From Minisyncoccota bacterium (GTDB lineage Bacteria; Patescibacteriota; Minisyncoccia; Phycocordibacterales; UBA9973), in the NCBI GenBank assembly GCA_018061035.1, contig JAGOUX010000005.1, forward strand, positions 1-53,136: DNA of 53,136 nt. The letters run 5' to 3'. The translations under genes and the position numbers were made by a program. Below, one piece after another: positions 16,085 through 24,344 of this stretch. The notes beneath the pieces are model-generated. The model did no database searches, had not been told where the DNA came from, and saw only the letters and a list, made by a program, of their open reading frames with translations. The first letter of the stretch is position 1. The number at the start of each line of letters is the position of its first letter.

Positions 16085-16688
16085 GGATAAATTTCAAGAA
16101 ATAAAATTCAATATTGGAGAGCTAAAGGGTATCTCAGCTAAAAACATCGAGGAACATCTCAAGCTCTATGCTGGCTATGTAAAGAACGCGAATATGGTCA
16201 TAGAAAAAATAAGCTCCCTGAGTGCTGAATTTTTTGGCAAAGGAGTGGACAACTCTTACCTTATAGGTGAGCTTTTTAGACGCTTTAGCTTTGAGTACAA
16301 TGGTATGCGCAACCACGAAATATACTTCAGCTCTCTCTCAGGAGGTCCCAAACCCCTACCCACAGGAAGTATGCTAGAAAGAAAGATGATAGAAACATGC
16401 CAATCTATGGAGATATTTCTGATGGGTTTTAAAAACATAGCTCTCACTCGTGGAATAGGCTGGGCAGTTCTCTGGTATGACAAAAAAGATCAAAGACTTA
16501 TTGCTTCCTGGGTAGACGAGCAACACTTAGGCCAACTAAATGGTTGTGAGATGATACTTGCTCTAGATATGTGGGAGCACTCTTATGTCGCAGATTATAT
16601 GCCGAGTGGAAAAAAACAATATGTGGAAGATTTTTTTGCTAATTTAAACTGGGAAGTAATTGAAGAAAACTTTAAAAAGGCTTTGTAA
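16083..16688 (+). CDS. Fe/Mn superoxide dismutase family protein
   Basis: A 201-aa protein matching the Fe/Mn-SOD fold: all four metal ligands are present at H25, H78 (R-N-H-E), D162 and H166 (D-M-W-E-H-S-Y). It dismutates superoxide to oxygen and hydrogen peroxide; the metal cannot be decided from sequence. The sequence is divergent around the N-terminal helix pair. It lies on the opposite strand between the two ComEC parts, and its 3' end overlaps the comEC channel gene by 17 nt. No signal peptide is present. Confidence 0.85.
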   Translation: MDKFQEIKFNIGELKGISAKNIEEHLKLYAGYVKNANMVIEKISSLSAEFFGKGVDNSYLIGELFRRFSFEYNGMRNHEIYFSSLSGGPKPLPTGSMLERKMIETCQSMEIFLMGFKNIALTRGIGWAVLWYDKKDQRLIASWVDEQHLGQLNGCEMILALDMWEHSYVADYMPSGKKQYVEDFFANLNWEVIEENFKKAL

Positions 16689-18147
16689 AAAACTTTTTTA
16701 TAACTCCACCGAAGAGTCTGTATATAAAATACAGATATATTATTAGTGTTAGCCAAAGAGGAAAATTTGGGAAAGATAGAGCTGCAAATGGAACATGCGA
16801 CAAAAAGCTGATCACTCCGAGTTCGTAGTGGAGAAATAGATACGAAATATATCCCACCGGTACGGCCAATATATAGAAAACAAGGCCGAGAATACCTGTC
16901 GCGAATCCGAGAATCATTGTAAATGGAATAAATGGCAGAACTAAAATATTTGCCGGCAGAGCAACCAATGATAAATTACCCATTTTATATAGAACGAACG
17001 GCAATACAAATATGTACGCCGCAAAAGTTACAGCGATAATATCCCGAAGACCGAATTTTTCTGGCACCCAGAGAAAATATTTCTCAACGCGGGGCGCTAG
17101 GAATATCACCGCGACTGTCGCTATAAAAGAAAGCTGAAATGAAACATCGAACACCAGAAGAAATGGATTGACCAATATCATAAGTACTGCTGCCAGGAGG
17201 AGAACTCGAGCCACATCATAATTGCGTCCAGAGGCGCGAGCATATAATGCCAATCCCGCCATTATCCCCGCTCGAATAGCGGTAGAACTTGCTCCAGTCA
17301 TAAGTATGAAAAGGATGACCGACATCATGCCCATAAATGTAGCGAAGCCTATTGGCAAAAACACAAATAATCTCATGAACCATTCTGCTACAATCGTAAT
17401 ATTGTAGCCTGACAAAGCAATGATATGGATAGTGCCAGTATCGACGAAACTTTGCCGGAGAGACTCGTCGAACGAAGACTTCTCCCCTAATATCAGTCCG
17501 CCCATCAATAAACTCTCTGGACTCCGAATAGCGAAATTAACTTTCTCCAAAAATTTCTCTTTAATCGAGAATAAATAACTTTTAATAAAATTACCATTAC
17601 CTCGAGAGATGATTTCCACCTTTGGGAAGTCTATTAGATAAAGGATATTGTCTTTGCGGAGATAATTTATATAATCGAATTCCTTGCCTTGCTCTGTGAT
17701 GAAGTTTGCAGGCTTTTCTAATTTGCCTTCGAGTGCCAATTCATCTCCGTAGGCCACATCGTCTACTAGGTTCACACTTGCTAAAATATTCACTATTTCA
17801 CCCTCTACATCAACCTCAACATTTATTTTTTTGTTATTTTCCTTCAACTCCGGTTCATCTACGACTTCGCCTACCAGTCGAACCTTCTCTCCAACATATG
17901 ATTCGAAGATCTGAGGAGGCGCAACATCTCTCATCTGAAATCTAACGACTCCACAAGAAAATGTAATCGCAAAACAAGCCATCAATATCCCCCACTTATT
18001 CCTGGAAACGAACACAGAGAAAATTAAGGTTCCGAGAGCAATGACTCCAAAAACCAAGGCAAGATACATACTAAAAGAGAAATACGAGCGTACAAATACC
18101 CCGACTATAAACCCAAAGCATATTGAATAGAAAACTCTATCCTGCAT
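16672..18147 (-). CDS. comEC: ComEC/Rec2 DNA-uptake channel (N-terminal and competence domains)
   Basis: A 491-aa polytopic membrane protein. Two N-terminal membrane spans are followed by the soluble DUF4131-like OB region (about 80-185), then the competence domain with its hallmark T-G-T-I-H-I-I-A-L-S-G-Y-N segment and G-A-S-S-T-A-I-R-A. Many hydrophobic helices follow. The protein stops before the MBL domain present in full-length ComEC, which is encoded by 15129-15998. With the type IV pilus genes nearby it suggests natural transformation. It follows rnhA by 11 nt. Confidence 0.92.
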   Translation of the reverse strand: MQDRVFYSICFGFIVGVFVRSYFSFSMYLALVFGVIALGTLIFSVFVSRNKWGILMACFAITFSCGVVRFQMRDVAPPQIFESYVGEKVRLVGEVVDEPELKENNKKINVEVDVEGEIVNILASVNLVDDVAYGDELALEGKLEKPANFITEQGKEFDYINYLRKDNILYLIDFPKVEIISRGNGNFIKSYLFSIKEKFLEKVNFAIRSPESLLMGGLILGEKSSFDESLRQSFVDTGTIHIIALSGYNITIVAEWFMRLFVFLPIGFATFMGMMSVILFILMTGASSTAIRAGIMAGLALYARASGRNYDVARVLLLAAVLMILVNPFLLVFDVSFQLSFIATVAVIFLAPRVEKYFLWVPEKFGLRDIIAVTFAAYIFVLPFVLYKMGNLSLVALPANILVLPFIPFTMILGFATGILGLVFYILAVPVGYISYLFLHYELGVISFLSHVPFAALSFPNFPLWLTLIIYLYFIYRLFGGVIKKFFTKPF

Positions 18148-18158
18148 TGTATGTAATT

Positions 18159-18623
18159 TTATTTTTTAAGTTCTATTGGTTCGCCGGCTGCAAAACTTGT
18201 GGCTATCACATCAGCACGTTCGTTGTATTTGTCTTCATTGTGGCCTTTCACATATGTCCACTTAGGCTTGAGTTCTGAAGTCAGAGAATAAAGCTCCTCC
18301 CAGAGTTCTTTATTCACCACAGGCTTCTTGGCAGCATTACGCCAGCCATTCTTCTGCCATCCAAATATCCACTCAGTAATACCCAAGATCACATACTTTG
18401 AATCAGAGAAAAACTCTATTGGCTCTTTTATGCCGTGTTTCTTTATGTATTTGAGAGCTTCGATGGGTGCGGTCAATTCCATCTGATTGTTGGTAGCATG
18501 GTCCACCCCTCCACCAACCTCTATCTCTTTCTTATCAACTAAAATAATCACTCCCCAGCCCGCAGGCCCCGGGTTCCCTTTCGCTGCTCCGTCTGTATAT
18601 ATGTGTATTGTCCCTTTTTCCAT
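18159..18623 (-). CDS. rnhA: Ribonuclease HI
   Basis: A 154-aa RNase HI that degrades the RNA strand of RNA-DNA hybrids. The active-site residues D11, E49, D74 and D138 and the flexible-loop histidine H128 are all present, with the standard Y-T-D-G-A opening. It lies between recJ and comEC on the same strand. Its ATG is the end of a 70-nt inverted-repeat leader element (18621-18707). Confidence 0.97.
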   Translation of the reverse strand: MEKGTIHIYTDGAAKGNPGPAGWGVIILVDKKEIEVGGGVDHATNNQMELTAPIEALKYIKKHGIKEPIEFFSDSKYVILGITEWIFGWQKNGWRNAAKKPVVNKELWEELYSLTSELKPKWTYVKGHNEDKYNERADVIATSFAAGEPIELKK

Positions 18624-18707
18624 CCCGGTAGTAAAATTTTAAATTATAAACCTTATCATTATACCCCGTAATCAAAAATTTACTACGGGACAAGTATTTA
18701 TAGTATA
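18621..18707 (-). promoter_or_regulatory. Start-codon-sequestering leader element before rnhA (E2)
   Basis: Minus strand: TATACT box (18702-18707, inside the 3' end of recJ), 10 nt, arm 1 GTCCCGTAGTAAATTTTT (about 18674-18691), middle arm ATTACGGG (8-bp alternative hairpin with arm 1), and arm 3 AAAATTTTACTACCGGGAT ending in the AT of the ATG at 18623. It is closely similar to the element before the SOD gene. Confidence 0.55.
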
Positions 18708-20371
18708 TCAACTACTCTTAATCTTAGCTCTTCACGCCCGCGAAAGCGAGATAGGTCAAAAGTGGCCAATAAATTAACGTTTTTACCTTGTTCTAGTGTA
18801 ACCCCAAAAGACTCCAGGCCAGAAAAGAAAGATATACCTGTGGCTTTATGACCACTTGTATCAGAAAATATTATCTCGAGATGTTCACCAGAACCATTCT
18901 TGCCGAACTTTTTTAAATTCTCTATTTTTACTCCAGGAAAATTAAATACTGGCTTAGGATTTCCAAAGCCAAATGGTCCCATCTTCTCTATTTCTTTCCA
19001 GTTTCTCTTTGTTGCCAAACCCAAGTCACCCACCATATCTGCATCTGCCCCAAACACAGCCTCTGTTTTTTCTGTAAAGGACTGTCCTTTACGTATGGAA
19101 ACAAAAGACTGAGATAGGGCTTCTTCTAAGAAATGAACCTTGTCTGCATGCACTGTAAAACCTCCAGCTTGCTCATGACCACCAAATTCTAAAAAATATT
19201 CCGAAGAATGGGTCATCAGTTCTACTACAGAAGCCGAACCATCGCTTCTACAAGAACCTTTGATCATGTCATTTTCATCCTTCCCCCACACAAACACCGC
19301 TTTACCATATTCATCGCATATTTTACCGGCCACCAAACCCAGTATCCCGATTTTCCAATCAGGATTACCGATAACAATGACATCTGTTTCGGCTCTTGTC
19401 TCAAACTTCTTGTTCACCTCCCTCATTATTGTCTTCACTATGTTCTTGCGATCATCATTAATTTTACCCAAGTGTGTAGCCAATACTCCTGCTTGCACCA
19501 CATCATCTGTAGAAAGTAATTCAAAAGCGCGCATTGGGTCATCCATGCGTGACGCAGCATTTAGCCTAGGAGTGATCATAAACCCGATGTCATCTTCTGA
19601 TAAATATCGCTGATCAATATTCATCTGCGCCAAGAGCTTTTGCAATCCCGAGCGCGGAGATTTGCGAAGCACTAGCATACCAAAATACGCTATTGCTCTA
19701 TTCTCCCCCAACAATGGCACCCGATCAGACAGAGTCGCCAAACCTGCCATATCAAGCATCCATTTCTCTACTCCGGGCTTCACATTGAAATACTCTCCAT
19801 ACTTTTTCAAGAATCCGCACGCAAGTTTAAATGCCACTCCTGCACCGCAGAGCATTTTCTCTGGGTAATCATCTACTTTTGGGTTTAAAATAGCACAGGC
19901 TCTAGGTAAAATCTCGTGTGGTATGTGGTGATCTGTCACTATGACATCAATACCGTCCACTTCTGCTTGAGCAACTTCTTCCACTGCAGTAATACCCAAA
20001 TCTACTGTAATCAAAAGTTTCACTCCCTGTGAAGCAAACTGCTTCACAGCTTCTAAATTTAGCCCATACCCTTCGCTATTGCGCTGTGGTATATAGACCT
20101 CGAAGTTTTTATATCCAACTTTTTTAAATAGGTCCTGCAGAATCACTGCTCCGGGGATCCCATCACAATCATAATCAGCATAGATAACAATCTTCTGATC
20201 ACCCTCCATAGCTTCGAATATTCTCACACACGCTTTTTCCATATCCCTCATTAAGAATGGGTCATGGAGATCGCGAACATAGTCCGGAGTCAAAAAAATA
20301 TCGGCTTGCGCCTCGTCTGTAATTCCTCTTTTCTCCAGCAATATCTTTAAAAGCTCTCCGTATTTTTGCAT
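18698..20371 (-). CDS. recJ: Single-stranded-DNA-specific exonuclease RecJ
   Basis: A 557-aa DHH-family 5'-3' exonuclease. The metal motifs are D66-Y-D68-C-D70 and D147-H-H149 (T-D-H-H-I-P), followed by the DHHA1 domain with G-G-H-E-Q-A-G-G and a C-terminal OB fold. It acts in recombinational and mismatch repair. The ATG at 20371 gives the family start; the upstream extension is non-conserved. A palindromic element encodes residues about 427-433 (R-K-G-Q-S-F) in the linker before the OB domain. Confidence 0.95.
   Translation of the reverse strand: MQKYGELLKILLEKRGITDEAQADIFLTPDYVRDLHDPFLMRDMEKACVRIFEAMEGDQKIVIYADYDCDGIPGAVILQDLFKKVGYKNFEVYIPQRNSEGYGLNLEAVKQFASQGVKLLITVDLGITAVEEVAQAEVDGIDVIVTDHHIPHEILPRACAILNPKVDDYPEKMLCGAGVAFKLACGFLKKYGEYFNVKPGVEKWMLDMAGLATLSDRVPLLGENRAIAYFGMLVLRKSPRSGLQKLLAQMNIDQRYLSEDDIGFMITPRLNAASRMDDPMRAFELLSTDDVVQAGVLATHLGKINDDRKNIVKTIMREVNKKFETRAETDVIVIGNPDWKIGILGLVAGKICDEYGKAVFVWGKDENDMIKGSCRSDGSASVVELMTHSSEYFLEFGGHEQAGGFTVHADKVHFLEEALSQSFVSIRKGQSFTEKTEAVFGADADMVGDLGLATKRNWKEIEKMGPFGFGNPKPVFNFPGVKIENLKKFGKNGSGEHLEIIFSDTSGHKATGISFFSGLESFGVTLEQGKNVNLLATFDLSRFRGREELRLRVVDIL
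19074..19092. repeat. Palindromic element copy 2, inside recJ
   Basis: Perfect palindrome with 9-nt arms GTAAAGGAC and GTCCTTTAC around one base. It shares the AAGGACAGTCCTT core with copies in ileS and yifB; here the core begins at codon position 2. It encodes a polar linker segment. Confidence 0.65.
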
Positions 20372-20441
20372 TCCGTAAAAATTAAATAATAAACATTGAT
20401 ACTTAATCAAAGTTATAAATCAACAAAGATTCATCGCCTGA

Positions 20442-21557
20442 TTAATTCAGAGCTTTGATTCCCGGCAAAGTACCATCTGCCAAGAAATCTAGCGTTGCTC
20501 CCCCGCCAGTAGATACGAAGGAAAATTTCTTCTCCATTTTCATTTTAGATATGAGAGCTACTGTGTCTCCTCCGCCGATGATACTTTCGGCTTTTGATTT
20601 TGCCACTAATTCCAACACCTCTCGTGTAGAAAGAGAAGCACCCTCTTCATATTTTCCGAGAGGGCCGTTCCAAAGGATCATCTTTGCCTTTTTAATTATT
20701 GGCGCGAGCATATCTACTGATGGAGTACCTATGTCGAGAATCATTTCGTGCTTGCCCACTTCGTCCGCTCTCTTGTTTACAAATTTACTCCCCTCCTTCA
20801 CTACTACATATTCTGGAAGGATTAATTTTTTATTCTTTAAAAGTTGCTCGATGCCATAGGTTTCTTCAGTCACTAAAGAATTTCCGACTTCATAGCCTTT
20901 TGCTTTTAGGAAATCATTAGCCAAAGCTCCTCCGATAAATACATAGTCAGCGAGGGCTAGATACTTTTGTATCAATGGCATCTTGGTGGAAAACTTTGCT
21001 CCTCCCAATATGAAAAGAAATGGATGCTTTGGTTTTTCAAATGCTTTAGATAAATTCTTTACTTCTTCTTCCATCTGAATACCAGCATAGGAGGGCAAGA
21101 GTTTTGGCACAAGCACGAGTGAAGCATCAGAACGATGAGACACCGGAAAGGCTTCATTTACATATATATCAGCGAGCTTTGCCAGGTTCATCGCGAAGAT
21201 TTTATCCGATTCTTGTTCGTTCGGGTCATTTCTGAGATTCTCTAAAAGAACCACCTCCCCATTCTTCATTTTAGACACAGCCTCAGTAACTTTGAGCCCA
21301 ACTACTTCTGGAACAAAAGTACTTTTAACATATTTATGTAGCACTTTTGCAACTGGCAAAAGTGTATCTCCTCCTTTTCCTAGGTGTGTGATTAGTATTA
21401 TCTTCGCTCCTTTATTTTGCAGAAATTTTATTGTCGGCAGTGCTTTCTCTATCCGAAACACATCTTCAATTCTGCCATTCTTTATAGGCACATTGAAATC
21501 AACTCGGACTAATGCTCTTTTGCCTTTTAGGTTGTTTGCAGTTCTGATTGATTTCAT
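20442..21557 (-). CDS. pgk: Phosphoglycerate kinase
   Basis: A 371-aa glycolytic kinase transferring phosphate from 1,3-bisphosphoglycerate to ADP. It shows R-V-D-F-N-V-P near the N-terminus, the substrate-binding H-R-S-D-A, the nucleotide site G-G-A-K and the C-terminal G-G-G-D-T-V/S-T-G-G-G-A motifs. At 371 aa it is slightly shorter than the usual 390-400. The ATG at 21557 lies one base after the tpiA stop, so the two are translated from one message. Confidence 0.97.
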   Translation of the reverse strand: MKSIRTANNLKGKRALVRVDFNVPIKNGRIEDVFRIEKALPTIKFLQNKGAKIILITHLGKGGDTLLPVAKVLHKYVKSTFVPEVVGLKVTEAVSKMKNGEVVLLENLRNDPNEQESDKIFAMNLAKLADIYVNEAFPVSHRSDASLVLVPKLLPSYAGIQMEEEVKNLSKAFEKPKHPFLFILGGAKFSTKMPLIQKYLALADYVFIGGALANDFLKAKGYEVGNSLVTEETYGIEQLLKNKKLILPEYVVVKEGSKFVNKRADEVGKHEMILDIGTPSVDMLAPIIKKAKMILWNGPLGKYEEGASLSTREVLELVAKSKAESIIGGGDTVALISKMKMEKKFSFVSTGGGATLDFLADGTLPGIKALN

Positions 21558-21558
21558 C

Positions 21559-22332
21559 TTATATATTTTCAGCAATTTCAATTATTTTTAAAAACTTTTT
21601 TGAATCAAGTGAAGCTCTACCAGGAAGCAGACCATCGATACCTCCATCTCGCAAAAATTCTTCTGCATCTTTTTCATTGACCGAACCTCCGTATATTATT
21701 TTAACTCGAGCTGCCTCACTGCCAAATTTGTCGGACAAAACTTTGCGAATAAATATCACCATCTCCATTGATAGAGCGGCTGTGGCGTCTTTGCGGTCTG
21801 GTGTGGTAGAGATTGCCCAGACTGGCTCATAGGCGATAATTATTCTTTCGATTGAGTTTTTTGAAATCCCAGCTAGACATTCTTCGATCTGAGTTTTCAC
21901 TAAATTAAAATAACTGTGATTCTCGTCGCGCAGAGATTCCCCCACACAAAGTATAGGTAAAAGTTCTGAAGACAACGCTCCTTTCAATTTCTTATTGATA
22001 TCTATATTTGTTTCTCCGAGCGCTCGCCTCTCCGAGTGTCCAACCAATACATATTTTACTCCGAGCCGTGCGAGCATACCCATAGATACTTCACCAGTAA
22101 ATGCGCCAACATCGCCAGCAAAAGCATCTTGAGCACCTAGAGCCAATTTCTTCGAGATTTTTTTGAGCGCTGGAAGGTATATATATGGAGCAGCAACTAC
22201 TACTTCGGCATTTTTAAGACGTAAAATACCCCTTGCTATGCTAGAGAATAATTTTTCCGCTTCCTTTTGGGTCGGCGGGTTCATTTTCCAATTTCCTACT
22301 ATGATTTTCTTGCTCATATTTCCTTTTGCCAT
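21559..22332 (-). CDS. tpiA: Triosephosphate isomerase
   Basis: A 257-aa TIM-barrel enzyme interconverting dihydroxyacetone phosphate and glyceraldehyde 3-phosphate. The catalytic lysine is in G-N-W-K-M-N, the histidine in V-G-H-S-E-R-R, and the glutamate in A-Y-E-P-V-W-A-I. Two starts are possible: ATG 22332, placed 7 nt after a TATAAT box as in other leaderless genes here, or ATG 22317, preceded by AAGGA at only 3 nt. I prefer 22332. It is divergent from the pilin operon and upstream of pgk. Confidence 0.96.
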   Translation of the reverse strand: MAKGNMSKKIIVGNWKMNPPTQKEAEKLFSSIARGILRLKNAEVVVAAPYIYLPALKKISKKLALGAQDAFAGDVGAFTGEVSMGMLARLGVKYVLVGHSERRALGETNIDINKKLKGALSSELLPILCVGESLRDENHSYFNLVKTQIEECLAGISKNSIERIIIAYEPVWAISTTPDRKDATAALSMEMVIFIRKVLSDKFGSEAARVKIIYGGSVNEKDAEEFLRDGGIDGLLPGRASLDSKKFLKIIEIAENI

Positions 22333-22339
22333 ATGGCAA

Positions 22340-22345
22340 ATTATA
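22340..22345 (-). promoter_or_regulatory. -10 box of tpiA
   Basis: Minus-strand TATAAT lies 7 nt before the ATG at 22332. A weak -35 (TTACAT) lies about 19 nt upstream. The position implies a leaderless or near-leaderless tpiA-pgk transcript. Confidence 0.5.
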
Positions 22346-22373
22346 TCATAATACGTTAAAATATATGTAAGTT

Positions 22374-23702
22374 ATGATTTTTACAAATAAGAATCACAGA
22401 GGTTTTACTCTAATTGAAAGCTTGATTGGTAGTGCTGTTTTTATACTCATTGCTATATCTGCATATAGAGCTTATGGAGTGCTCATGGACGCAATTTCAT
22501 TGTCACGAGCCAAGTTTGCGGCAACTGCCATAGCCAATGAAAAGCTAGAAATCATTAGAAACCTTACCTACGCTGACGTCGGAATAATTGCAGGACTACC
22601 CTCAGGTAAAATTGCAAAAAATCAATCTGTAATTCAGGGCGACTATATCTTTTCGATTACCAACACCATCAGAAATGTCGACGACCCATTTGATGGGACT
22701 ATCGGAGGGTCGCCAGCAGATACATCTCCTGCTGATTACAAATTAGTCGACCTCGACATATCCTGCACCAACTGCAAATATTTTAGGCCATTAAAATTCA
22801 CTACCTTGTTGGCTCCACCTGGATTAGAAACTGCTTCATCAAATGGTGCTTTATTTGTGAGAGTTTTTGATTCAAATGGAGTGGCCATACCAGGAGCATC
22901 TGTACATATAGTAAATGCTGACACCAACCCTGACACTATTATCGATGAGACTACCGACAATCAAGGCTGGGTAAAAATCGTCGACGCCATCACTGGAACA
23001 AATTCATACAATATAAATGCGACTAAGGCTGGATATTCTAGTGAGCAAACTTATCCCATTGGTGGACTTGCCGGAGATACACCTTCAAAGCCAGACAGCA
23101 CAGTAGTGGCCAGTGTAGTCACGCAAGTCAGTCTTGTAATAGATCAACTTTCATCTATTACCACTACGACCGTCGATGCCTCATGCGCCGCAATGCCAAA
23201 TATCAATTATTCACTGACTGGAAATAAATTGATTGGTGCTGGAGTACTCAAATACCCTACTCACACACTAGCCACTGATGCATCAGGCACTGATACTACC
23301 AGTAATCTAGAATGGGATACATATCAAATATTATTAAATGAAGCCTCTTACGATTTTGCAGGAGCTAGTGTATTTCCAAACTTCTCTCTATTACCAAATG
23401 AAAACAAAAATGTAAAACTAGTAGCTGTGCCTCATTTGAACCGAGCCCTACTTGTATCTGTAAAAGATGCGACCAATATTCCAATCGATGGAGCAATAAT
23501 CCAATTGGAGAAAACAGGTTTCAATCAAAGTAAAACCACTTCCACTGAAGGCGAATGCGCTACACCGGGCCAAGTCTTTTGGAACGGTTTAGCTAGTGGC
23601 ACTTACACCCTCACAGTTTCAAAACAAGGATTTCAACAATCAGCTACCTCTTTCGATATCTCAGCAAATTGGACACACCAAAATATAACACTTAATCCAT
23701 AA
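22374..23702 (+). CDS. Type IV pilin-like protein with carboxypeptidase-regulatory-like domains
   Basis: A 442-aa protein with a class III prepilin signal: a short basic leader, G10-F-T-L-I-E-S and a hydrophobic helix, giving cleavage after the glycine and methylation of the Phe. Two beta-sandwich domains follow (about 160-230 and 360-440), both with the G-A-x-V/I-x-x and G-Y/F-S/Q pattern of carboxypeptidase-regulatory-like (transthyretin-like) domains. It is probably a minor or tip pilin carrying an adhesive head. It opens the pilin operon, divergent from tpiA. Confidence 0.85.
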   Translation: MIFTNKNHRGFTLIESLIGSAVFILIAISAYRAYGVLMDAISLSRAKFAATAIANEKLEIIRNLTYADVGIIAGLPSGKIAKNQSVIQGDYIFSITNTIRNVDDPFDGTIGGSPADTSPADYKLVDLDISCTNCKYFRPLKFTTLLAPPGLETASSNGALFVRVFDSNGVAIPGASVHIVNADTNPDTIIDETTDNQGWVKIVDAITGTNSYNINATKAGYSSEQTYPIGGLAGDTPSKPDSTVVASVVTQVSLVIDQLSSITTTTVDASCAAMPNINYSLTGNKLIGAGVLKYPTHTLATDASGTDTTSNLEWDTYQILLNEASYDFAGASVFPNFSLLPNENKNVKLVAVPHLNRALLVSVKDATNIPIDGAIIQLEKTGFNQSKTTSTEGECATPGQVFWNGLASGTYTLTVSKQGFQQSATSFDISANWTHQNITLNP

Positions 23703-24314
23703 ATGAAACCTTTGACCATTAAAAATCAAAATAACGGATTTACATTAATTGAAATACTAATAGCGGTAGCTATTTTTACCGCTATAGCAGGAGCAGCTAC
23801 TTTATTTGCTAGAAATATTTGGGTGTATGGTTCATTTATAAGTACAGGAATTAATGATACTTTTAGTGCTCGCTCAGCATTAAAAACAATGACTGCTGAG
23901 ATACGCACGGCTTCTTCGGCCAACACAGGCGCATATATAATAAATGAAGCTACTGCCTCGAGTTTTACCTTTTACTCTGATATAGATGACAATGGCCTAA
24001 AAGAAAGAATCAGGTATTTTATTAGTGGTACCGATCTTATGAAAGGTGTGACCAGGCCGACAGGCAATCCAGCTGGCTACACAGAAGCAGAAATAATCAC
24101 AACACTACTATCTAATGTCACCAGTACAAATATTTTTGAGTACTACGACAAGAATTATGACGGAACCAGTGCATCTCTCGCTTCACCAGTGGATGTTGCT
24201 CTGGTGAGACTTGTAAAAATAACTTTCACCATAGACAAAGACCCTAATCGCGCCCCAGATCCGACAACATTTTCTACCTCAGTATCAATACGTAATTTAA
24301 AAGATAATTTATAA
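23703..24314 (+). CDS. Type IV minor pilin-like protein (PulJ/PilW type)
   Basis: A 203-aa prepilin-like protein with the N-terminal motif N-G-F-T-L-I-E-I-L-I-A-V and a long hydrophobic helix. The remainder is a small globular head. It resembles the PulJ/PilW minor pilins that prime pilus assembly. The ATG directly follows the stop of the preceding pilin gene (TAAATG), so it is translationally coupled. Confidence 0.85.
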   Translation: MKPLTIKNQNNGFTLIEILIAVAIFTAIAGAATLFARNIWVYGSFISTGINDTFSARSALKTMTAEIRTASSANTGAYIINEATASSFTFYSDIDDNGLKERIRYFISGTDLMKGVTRPTGNPAGYTEAEIITTLLSNVTSTNIFEYYDKNYDGTSASLASPVDVALVRLVKITFTIDKDPNRAPDPTTFSTSVSIRNLKDNL

Positions 24315-24344
24315 TAAATAATTATTTAATTCTCTGTCAAAAAA

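Noticed and set aside
15129-18147. Frameshifted or broken comEC pseudogene
   Set aside because: The two halves are separated by a complete oppositely oriented gene, each has its own start, and the MBL half has its own membrane anchor. This is a split, not a frameshift.
20372-20441. A further start-codon hairpin element before recJ
   Set aside because: The bases before the recJ ATG resemble arm 3 (TTTTTACGGAATG), but no complementary arm exists between pgk and recJ.
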